Positions 35,009 to 43,720 of a stretch of DNA of 43,720 nt are shown here, in pieces (the first letter of the stretch is position 1; the number at the start of each line of letters is the position of its first letter). The DNA is from Gammaproteobacteria bacterium (GTDB lineage Bacteria; Pseudomonadota; Gammaproteobacteria; UBA6429; Thiohalophilaceae). The notes below the pieces were generated by a model that was given only the letters and a program-made list of their open reading frames with translations, was not told the DNA's origin and searched no databases. The stretch covers positions 1 to 43,720 of the forward strand of contig JAHECZ010000022.1 of the NCBI GenBank assembly GCA_024641475.1, in the 5' to 3' direction. The translations under genes were made by a program, and so were the position numbers.

Positions 35009-36081
35009 TGTTGCAGCAACTCGACATTACCAATTTTCGAATTATTGAACATGCAGAATTTACACCCAGTGATGGTCTAACACTTATTGTTGGAGGGAAT
35101 GCGAGCGGCAAAACGAGTCTTCTTGAAGCGATAAATCTCGTATTTACAGGCAGGTCCTTCAGAACACATAAACTTGATCAAATCATATCTACACAACAGT
35201 CATCTTTTCAGTTACTTGCACAGTTCTCTGATAAAAATAGCCATAACCATTTGGTTGGCTGTGAACGAACTAATAAAAAACTACGTATTCGCTATAACAG
35301 TGAAAATCTCTCTAATCTTAGTCTTCTGGCTACTCAGGTACCAATTCACCTGATTCAGCCTGAAACACACTATTTACTGGAAAACGGTCCGAAATTTCGT
35401 CGTCAATTCATCGATTGGGGCGTGTTCCACGTGGAACCTGGTTATTTGGCCTCATGGAAGACATATCATCGAACACTGCGTCAAAGGAATACATTATTAC
35501 GCCGTGGGGCAGCGACACCACTTATCAATGCCTGGAATGCGCCTATGGCGGAACAGGCTGAGGCGCTGCATAGACAGCGCGCAGAGTATTTAACACTATT
35601 AACTAAATATTTTGACGTGGTCAGTTCAGGAATCATGGATGAAAAACCCAGTATGAGTTACTACCGTGGGTGGGACGAGGCAATACCATATGAAGAGCTA
35701 CTAAATAAGAGCATAAAAGCGGACCAAGAGCTGGGATTTACCAAGTTTGGGTGTCATAAAGCTGATCTTGTTCTCCGAGTAGGCGGAAAAACTCCGCAAT
35801 TGTATTATTCGCGTGGACAGCAAAAGCTCTTAGTCAGTGCATTAAGAATAGCCCACTATCTCGTTCTTCAGTTTTTAGCAAAACCGACAGGAATTCTGCT
35901 GGTTGATGATTTGCCGGCGGAACTTGATAAGAAAAGACGCCAACAGTTCCTTAATACTGTGTCAAAGACTAAAATTCAAACCATTATTACGGCCACTGAA
36001 CCAGAATTACTTCAAGTCGACATGTGGCCATCCCATAAGGTGTTCCACGTGGAACGTGGTCTTCTTCACGAAGTGATATAA
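35008..36081 (+). CDS. recF: Recombination mediator RecF
   Basis: The 357-residue SMC-like ATPase has Walker A GGNASGKTS, the ABC signature YSRGQQKLLVSALR and Walker B ILLVDDLPAELD. It loads RecA at gaps. It is coupled to dnaN by a one-base overlap. The coding sequence contains two identical palindromes that match parS and encode the repeated peptide VFHVE at two sites. Confidence 0.95.
   Translation: MLQQLDITNFRIIEHAEFTPSDGLTLIVGGNASGKTSLLEAINLVFTGRSFRTHKLDQIISTQQSSFQLLAQFSDKNSHNHLVGCERTNKKLRIRYNSENLSNLSLLATQVPIHLIQPETHYLLENGPKFRRQFIDWGVFHVEPGYLASWKTYHRTLRQRNTLLRRGAATPLINAWNAPMAEQAEALHRQRAEYLTLLTKYFDVVSSGIMDEKPSMSYYRGWDEAIPYEELLNKSIKADQELGFTKFGCHKADLVLRVGGKTPQLYYSRGQQKLLVSALRIAHYLVLQFLAKPTGILLVDDLPAELDKKRRQQFLNTVSKTKIQTIITATEPELLQVDMWPSHKVFHVERGLLHEVI
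35423..35438. promoter_or_regulatory. parS: parS-type site 1 (ParB binding) inside recF
   Basis: TGTTCCACGTGGAACC contains the perfect 14-bp palindrome GTTCCACGTGGAAC and matches the parS consensus known from Pseudomonas and, with small changes, Bacillus. Confidence 0.8.
36041..36056. promoter_or_regulatory. parS: parS-type site 2 (ParB binding) inside recF
   Basis: TGTTCCACGTGGAACG repeats the same 14-bp palindrome 618 bp after site 1, near the end of recF. Confidence 0.8.
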
Positions 36082-36099
36082 TTTCGACGTATCTGATAA

Positions 36100-38556
<2,457 letters not shown>

Positions 38557-38565
38557 GCCGCTGCT

Positions 38566-39285
38566 TCAGGCGTTTTCGTAAGCCCGAGAGATAAGGGGCA
38601 TTTGCGACTCGATCCATGATTTAGCTTCAGACTGAATCTGTTCGGCGGACTTTTCACGAGTTTCTATTGCTGGACCAATCCGGACATGGATAGTGCCGGA
38701 GCGCTTAACAAAACGGCCGCGAGGCCAGCATTCCCCGGCATTGTGTGCAACCGGTACAACGGGATAGCCGGATGCTGCTGCCAATAGGGCACCGCCTATT
38801 TTATATTTTCCAGGTTTGTTTGCAGCTGTGCGTGTTCCTTCCGGAAAGATAACGACACTGATGCCACTTTTTAAGCGTTGCGTACCCTTTTCAATAATTT
38901 GATCGACGGCTTGTTTGCCTGAACCACGGTTGATGGCAATCGGACGCATGGCGGCGAGTCCCCAGCCAAAGAAGGGGATAAAGAGAAGTTCACGTTTTAC
39001 GACATAACACACTTTTGAAAAGATGGTTTGCAGGGCATAGGGTTCCCATGTGGATTGATGTTTGCTAAATATTATAAATGCAGATTTTGGAATGTTTTCG
39101 ATACCTTGTACATCATAGTGAATTCCACAAATAAACCTAAGAGAATTTATCACCAAGTAGGCATAAACACGTAAATAGAGAGAAGTCACGATGAAAGGAA
39201 ACGGACGAAACAGAACCGAGGTCGTCGCAAACAAAACCGTGAGGAGAATCATTGCCAGACTAAAGATGACAGAGCGAATCAGCAT
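38566..39285 (-). CDS. plsC: 1-acyl-sn-glycerol-3-phosphate acyltransferase PlsC
   Basis: The 239-residue protein has two N-terminal hydrophobic segments and the acyltransferase blocks KHQSTWE, RGSGKQAVDQ, FPEGTR and VVPVAHNAG. The first block reads HX4E instead of HX4D, a variant common in proteobacterial PlsC. It makes phosphatidic acid. It follows gmhB by 6 nt; a PlsC-type gene occupies the same place in Pseudomonas. Confidence 0.92.
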   Translation of the reverse strand: MLIRSVIFSLAMILLTVLFATTSVLFRPFPFIVTSLYLRVYAYLVINSLRFICGIHYDVQGIENIPKSAFIIFSKHQSTWEPYALQTIFSKVCYVVKRELLFIPFFGWGLAAMRPIAINRGSGKQAVDQIIEKGTQRLKSGISVVIFPEGTRTAANKPGKYKIGGALLAAASGYPVVPVAHNAGECWPRGRFVKRSGTIHVRIGPAIETREKSAEQIQSEAKSWIESQMPLISRAYENA

Positions 39286-39291
39286 ATAGAA

Positions 39292-39834
39292 TTATCTCGA
39301 TCCAAGAATGTAATTAACCGCTGCAGATAGATTATCGTAAACCGGTATATTTATTAATTCCGAATGGTTCTTTTGTAGTGTCCGTAGTCCTTTTCCAGTA
39401 CGGACAAGAATAGGAAAAACCCCAAAAGGCTGACCAGCCTGGATATCACGCAGTGAATCGCCAATAGCTGGAACATTATTAATTGACTGTTGATAGAATT
39501 CCGAGATTTGTGCAAACAATCCGGGCTTGGGTTTGCGGCAGTTGCAGTGATCATCCGGACCATGGGGGCAAATAAAAAACTTGTCAATGCGGCCGTGATA
39601 AGGAGCTAGCAGTGTTGACAGCTTGTCATGCATAGCTTGCAGTGTTGCCATATCGTAATAGCCACGCGCAATGCCGGATTGGTTAGTCGCAACCGCAATG
39701 GTATAACCCGCCTGCGTAAGTTTACCGATAGCTTCGAGGCTGCCTGGTATTGGCACGAACTCATCGACAGATTTGATGTAGTCATCCGAGTCTTCATTAA
39801 TAACGCCGTCACGATCAAGAATTATCAGCTTCAT
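39292..39834 (-). CDS. gmhB: D-glycero-D-manno-heptose 1,7-bisphosphate 7-phosphatase GmhB
   Basis: The 180-residue HAD phosphatase has the nucleophile motif LDRDGVIN, the ATNQSG motif, a zinc loop CPHGPDDHCNC and the RKPKPGL and GDSLRDI motifs. It works in heptose synthesis for the lipopolysaccharide core. The C-terminus is slightly variable. Confidence 0.95.
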   Translation of the reverse strand: MKLIILDRDGVINEDSDDYIKSVDEFVPIPGSLEAIGKLTQAGYTIAVATNQSGIARGYYDMATLQAMHDKLSTLLAPYHGRIDKFFICPHGPDDHCNCRKPKPGLFAQISEFYQQSINNVPAIGDSLRDIQAGQPFGVFPILVRTGKGLRTLQKNHSELINIPVYDNLSAAVNYILGSR

Positions 39835-39839
39835 GAATA

Positions 39840-40184
39840 TTATTTTGTGCGGAATTCGGAGACGCGTATCCGGCCATTGACCATCCTGGCTTCGCGTAGC
39901 ATCAATTTATTCATCTTTTGCCAAAAGGCGGAATTCAGATCAAATTTGGCTGCAATAGCCGTGCCCATTAATAATATCATTAAGTCAGCGACCTCTTCGG
40001 CCAATTCATCTCGAGGTTTGCCTTTGCTGACACAGGCAGAAACTTCACCCAACTCTTCTGCCATGAGCGCGACTCGATAAATGAGTTCTTCACCACCGGT
40101 GCTTTTAAAGTCATGTTTGGTGTGAAAGGCCTGGACAGCGGCCAGCATGGCGGCATAGGAGTCTTTATCTGAATCACGTTGCAT
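39840..40184 (-). CDS. MazG-like nucleotide pyrophosphohydrolase
   Basis: The 114-residue, all-helical product has the MazG metal-binding pattern: EELGEV followed by EEVADL, i.e. ExxE and ExxD pairs. It probably hydrolyses non-canonical or excess nucleoside triphosphates. It sits between glyS and gmhB with 3 and 5 nt gaps, a position where Pseudomonas lacks such a gene as far as I know. Confidence 0.75.
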   Translation of the reverse strand: MQRDSDKDSYAAMLAAVQAFHTKHDFKSTGGEELIYRVALMAEELGEVSACVSKGKPRDELAEEVADLMILLMGTAIAAKFDLNSAFWQKMNKLMLREARMVNGRIRVSEFRTK

Positions 40185-40187
40185 AAA

Positions 40188-42266
40188 TTAGTTGGAAGTT
40201 TGCAATTGAGATATATCGGCCACATCCAGGAACAGATTGCGCAGCTGGGATAACAAGGCCAAACGATTGCGACGCAGATCCGCATCCTCAACCATGACCA
40301 TCACGTCATCAAAAAAGCGATCAACCGTAGGTCGCAGTCGCGACAAAATACGCAAAACACCGTCATACTCATGGCGTTGAATCAGCGGCGACAAGGCAAG
40401 CTGGGCATTGTGTATCGCTTCGGCAAGTTCCTGTTCGGCTTCTTCCTGAAGGAGTGAATTATTGAGTTGAACAGGAATAGTCTCCGTGGTTTTTTTCAGA
40501 ATATTGGTAATGCGTTTATTGGCGGCGGCCAGGGATTCTGCCGCAGGGTCTTCCAGGAAGGCATTCACTGCGCGCAGGCGTGCGTCAAAATCGGTAAGCA
40601 GGGTCGGACGCATTGCCAGAACAGATTCAAATACGTCAGGACGTATGTCCTGTTGTTGATAGTAAACACGGGTACGTTCGATGACGAAGTCAAAGACTGC
40701 GGTAGTCACTTTGTCAGCCTGAATCGTGGCGGTATGAAATTTTGCTGCATGCGTAATAAGGGCATGCAAGTCGAGTGGCAGTTCGGCTTCAATCAACATA
40801 CGTATAACACCCAATGCGGCGCGACGTAGACCAAATGGATCTTTATCACCGGTTGGGGCTTGTCCTATCGCGAAAATTCCGACCAGGGTATCGAGCCGAT
40901 CGGCAATGGCAACAGCCAAGCCGGTAGCAGAAGTTGGCAGAATGTCGCCGGCAAAACGTGGTTGATAGTGTTCCTTGATGGCAAGGGCAACATCACCGGG
41001 TTCGTGATCATGCTGCGCATAGTATTGCCCCATAGCGCCCTGCAGTTCTGGAAATTCACCTACCATCAACGTCATTAAATCACATTTGCAAAGTTCGGCT
41101 GCACGCATCGCCTGGAGTTTGTCAGCGTTAATGATGCTGGCGATTTCAGCGGCCAAGCGTGAGACGCGTTGAGATTTATCGAACAAGCTGCCCAGCTTGG
41201 CCTGGAATACAACGGATTTGAGTGTTTCCAGATGTGAAGCAAGAGGCTGTTTGCGATCCTGATTCCAGAAAAATTCCGCATCAGTAAATCGAGGCCGAAT
41301 AACGCGTTCATTACCGGTACGAACCTTGCTCATGTCAGGGCATTCGATATTGCTGATGGTGATGAAATACGGCAGCAATTGTTGTTTTGTGTCCACGATG
41401 TGGAAATAGCGCTGGTTCGCCGACATGGTTGAGATTAACGCTTCTTTGGGAACCTGCAGAAAGCGCTGATCAAACGATCCCAGTACTGCCGTCGGCCACT
41501 CAACCATCGAAGTAACTTCATCGAGTAAATCATCTGAGATAACCGCCGTGCCGTTGGTAGTATGGGCAACCTGTTCGATTTGGGCACGAATGGTTTGACG
41601 CCGTCGTTCGAAGGAGGCGACGACCTTGCCTTTGCTTTCGAGTAAAACTTCATATTCATTCGCAGCGGGAATAAAAATCGGTGCTGGTGACAGGAAACGA
41701 TGGCCGTAGGACTGTTGGCCTGAATGAATACTAAGAATCTCGGCTTTGATCAATTCCGTGCCAAATAACAACACGACCCAATGTACCGGCCGAACAAATT
41801 GAGCAGAGCGATCCGCCCAGCGCATGCGCTTGGCAATGGGTAACTTATCCAGAGCTTGCTGAACGATCGTCGGGATTAATGCGGATGTGGGTTGGCCTGC
41901 TTGTTGAGTACGAAAGACCAGCCAGGCACCTTTGTCAGTTTCCAGTCTTTCCAAACTATTGATGTCTGTGCCACACGATTTGGCAAAACCCAGCGCGGCG
42001 GGTGTTGGTTTGCCATTGCCGTCAAAAGCCGCTTGTAGCGCAGGGCCACGACGCTCGATGGATTGGCTGGATTGTTCAACCTGCAGATTTTTAACTAGCA
42101 GCGCCAGGCGTCGAGGGGTAGCGAATGGTGTTATAGCCTGAAATGCCAGACCAGCAGTCTGAAGCGCAGTACTGACGTGATCCGCAAATGAGTTACTTAA
42201 ATTAAAAAGTGATTTTGGTGGTAACTCTTCCGTGCCAATTTCAATTAACAAATCCTTGGTATTCAT
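40188..42266 (-). CDS. glyS: Glycine-tRNA ligase beta subunit
   Basis: The 692-residue protein begins [19 protein letters not shown], the usual GlyS start, and has the HD-like and C-terminal anticodon-binding regions at the expected length. The ATG at 42266 has TAGGAG 7 nt upstream and overlaps the glyQ stop (ATGA). It works with the alpha subunit as a heterotetramer. Confidence 0.97.
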   Translation of the reverse strand: MNTKDLLIEIGTEELPPKSLFNLSNSFADHVSTALQTAGLAFQAITPFATPRRLALLVKNLQVEQSSQSIERRGPALQAAFDGNGKPTPAALGFAKSCGTDINSLERLETDKGAWLVFRTQQAGQPTSALIPTIVQQALDKLPIAKRMRWADRSAQFVRPVHWVVLLFGTELIKAEILSIHSGQQSYGHRFLSPAPIFIPAANEYEVLLESKGKVVASFERRRQTIRAQIEQVAHTTNGTAVISDDLLDEVTSMVEWPTAVLGSFDQRFLQVPKEALISTMSANQRYFHIVDTKQQLLPYFITISNIECPDMSKVRTGNERVIRPRFTDAEFFWNQDRKQPLASHLETLKSVVFQAKLGSLFDKSQRVSRLAAEIASIINADKLQAMRAAELCKCDLMTLMVGEFPELQGAMGQYYAQHDHEPGDVALAIKEHYQPRFAGDILPTSATGLAVAIADRLDTLVGIFAIGQAPTGDKDPFGLRRAALGVIRMLIEAELPLDLHALITHAAKFHTATIQADKVTTAVFDFVIERTRVYYQQQDIRPDVFESVLAMRPTLLTDFDARLRAVNAFLEDPAAESLAAANKRITNILKKTTETIPVQLNNSLLQEEAEQELAEAIHNAQLALSPLIQRHEYDGVLRILSRLRPTVDRFFDDVMVMVEDADLRRNRLALLSQLRNLFLDVADISQLQTSN

Positions 42267-43171
42267 GCTTTGGCTCCTACCGAGGCACACATCGGAAAGC
42301 CTAGCGATTCACGGGCGGTGTAATAGGCTTGCGCGACAGCACGAGCCAAAGTACGGACGCGCAAGATATAACCCTGTCGTTCTGTCACTGAAATTGCGCG
42401 GCGTGCATCCAGTAAATTAAATGTGTGGGAGGCTTTCACCATTTGTTCGTAGGCCGGTAAAGGCAGGCCTAACTCGATCAGGCGTTTACTTTCACTCTCA
42501 CAGGTGTTGAACCAGTTAAAGAGTACCTCGATATTGGCCTGTTCAAAATTGTAGGTTGATTGCTCGACCTCGTTTTGATGATACACATCACGATAGGTAA
42601 TCCGCCCCAATGGTCCATCGGCCCAAACCAGGTCAAACAGGTTTTCTTTCCCCTGCAGGTACATGGCGATACGCTCCAGGCCATAGGTGATTTCGCCCGT
42701 GACGGGTTTACAGTCCAGCCCACCCACCTGCTGGAAATAGGTAAATTGAGTCACTTCCATGCCATTTAGCCAGACTTCCCAGCCTAATCCCCAAGCGCCT
42801 AACGTCGGCGATTCCCAGTTATCTTCGACAAAACGGATGTCATTTGACTGCAAATCAAAGCCAATCCGCTCAAGTGATTTGAGGTAAAGATCCTGAATGT
42901 TCAGCGGTGAGGGCTTAATGACGACCTGATACTGATAATAATGTTGTAATCGATTGGGATTCTCACCGTAACGACCATCGGTAGGTCGACGGCATGGCTG
43001 TACATAGGCCGCGCTCCAGGGTTCCGGACCCAAAGACCGTAAAAAAGTGGCCGGATGAAAGGTGCCTGCGCCCATTTCCATGTCATAGGGTTGTTGAATG
43101 ACGCAGCCCTGCTCAGCCCAAAAGGTCTGCAGGGTCAGAATCAGGTCCTGAAAGGTAACTGGAGCTGCCAA
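42263..43171 (-). CDS. glyQ: Glycine-tRNA ligase alpha subunit
   Basis: The 302-residue class II synthetase subunit has the [20 protein letters not shown] start, the [12 protein letters not shown] block and the [11 protein letters not shown] motif. It heads the glyQ-glyS-mazG-gmhB-plsC run. Confidence 0.97.
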   Translation of the reverse strand: MAAPVTFQDLILTLQTFWAEQGCVIQQPYDMEMGAGTFHPATFLRSLGPEPWSAAYVQPCRRPTDGRYGENPNRLQHYYQYQVVIKPSPLNIQDLYLKSLERIGFDLQSNDIRFVEDNWESPTLGAWGLGWEVWLNGMEVTQFTYFQQVGGLDCKPVTGEITYGLERIAMYLQGKENLFDLVWADGPLGRITYRDVYHQNEVEQSTYNFEQANIEVLFNWFNTCESESKRLIELGLPLPAYEQMVKASHTFNLLDARRAISVTERQGYILRVRTLARAVAQAYYTARESLGFPMCASVGAKA

Positions 43172-43204
43172 TGGGTATCCTTAAAACTTGTGATGAATCA
43201 GCGA

Positions 43205-43210
43205 ATTATA
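43205..43210 (-). promoter_or_regulatory. Likely -10 element of glyQ
   Basis: The minus strand reads TATAAT, a perfect -10, about 34 nt before the glyQ ATG. The -35 (TTACCT with a 17-nt spacer) is weak. Confidence 0.5.
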
Positions 43211-43304
43211 CGCATGCGCTGGCATCTAGGTAAGTGGCTCATAAATCAGGCCCGGCTTATGCATGATTTAGACAGGCATTCTGGGAGTAAATCGAGGTCA
43301 GAAC

Positions 43305-43720
43305 ATGTCATCACTGAATAGTGAATTGCAACCAACTGCACAATGGCAAAAATTGGTGAAAGAAGCCGAGGCATATAACCATCTGCAATTAGATGAGGAG
43401 TTGGAAAGTTATTTGGTATTTCTGTTGATGCGCTATACCAAAAAGCCCGATTTGGCCGCAAAAGTGATGGCGCTGGAATATTTACGCGGGATGCAGGCCG
43501 GTGGCAAGCACCGGCAAGAACAGTTACGTGATGTGGGAGATCAATGTTTATTGTATTGCGGATTGTTTCCGCTGCGTGCAGAACGTCGTCGCATTAAAAT
43601 TAGTTATTACGTCGACATAGGTCGCAGTGCCTATCACAGCGTGGCAGATGTATCACATAAGGCAATGGCGGTGATGTTTGCGCATTTGTCTGAAAAATTC
43701 ATAGTGCTGATGGATACCTT
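43305..43720 (+). CDS. Conserved hypothetical protein (partial, C-terminus off right edge)
   Basis: The reading frame is open from the ATG at 43305 to the right edge (138 codons). It begins MSSLNSELQPTAQWQ and is soluble and helical, with the block DVGDQCLLYCGLFPLRAERR and then KISYYVDIGRSAYHSVA. I recall similar uncharacterised proteins in gammaproteobacteria but cannot name a function. GAGG lies 7 nt upstream, and it is divergent from glyQ. Confidence 0.75.
   Translation, partial: MSSLNSELQPTAQWQKLVKEAEAYNHLQLDEELESYLVFLLMRYTKKPDLAAKVMALEYLRGMQAGGKHRQEQLRDVGDQCLLYCGLFPLRAERRRIKISYYVDIGRSAYHSVADVSHKAMAVMFAHLSEKFIVLMDT

Overview
The window looks like chromosomal DNA of a gammaproteobacterium with a moderate GC content. 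The main evidence is the replication-origin region: rpmH-rnpA-yidD-yidC-mnmE on one side, dnaA-dnaN-recF-gyrB on the other, then a convergent plsC-gmhB-glyS-glyQ block, an order familiar from Pseudomonas and relatives. The c-type cytochromes suggest a respiratory organism that exchanges electrons with an extracellular donor or acceptor, most likely iron. I cannot name the species.

Layout. 1-6382 (all minus strand): an extracellular electron transfer locus. A monoheme cytochrome (MtoD-like), a decaheme cytochrome (MtoA/MtrA-like), an outer-membrane beta-barrel (MtoB/MtrB-like) and a tetraheme NapC/NirT (CymA-like) protein are followed by a secreted protein with one N-terminal heme site, two PKD domains and a tandem array of small heme domains that runs off the left edge. 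6780-10049: ntrC, ntrB and a DUF4124 gene. 10069-16422: the MSHA pilus genes mshI to mshN without the usual following mshE/mshG and pilin genes. 16599-20751: a small membrane protein, two tandem SulP anion transporters and a small leader gene. 20990-23865: a divergent histidine kinase and NtrC-type regulator. 23981-28115: small unknown genes, an OmpA-like lipoprotein, a PlsB-like acyltransferase and a predicted lipoprotein peptidase. 28180-38556: the origin region. 38566-43171: glyQ-glyS-mazG-like-gmhB-plsC. 43305 to the right edge: a conserved hypothetical gene, cut off.

How the parts may work together. By homology the first locus should carry electrons across the outer membrane (porin plus decaheme cytochrome), through the periplasm (monoheme cytochrome) and to or from the quinone pool (CymA-like protein); the repeat cytochrome may extend the path outside the cell. 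FNR-type palindromes lie upstream of mtoD, the repeat cytochrome and the OmpA-like lipoprotein, suggesting oxygen-linked control. A sigma54-type -24/-12 element precedes the SulP operon, with a perfect inverted repeat at about -84 and a sigma54-type activator encoded divergently, so these may form one regulatory circuit. A second sigma54-type element precedes mshI. Two copies of a perfect parS-type palindrome lie inside recF, beside DnaA boxes around dnaA, placing the chromosome origin and segregation site here.
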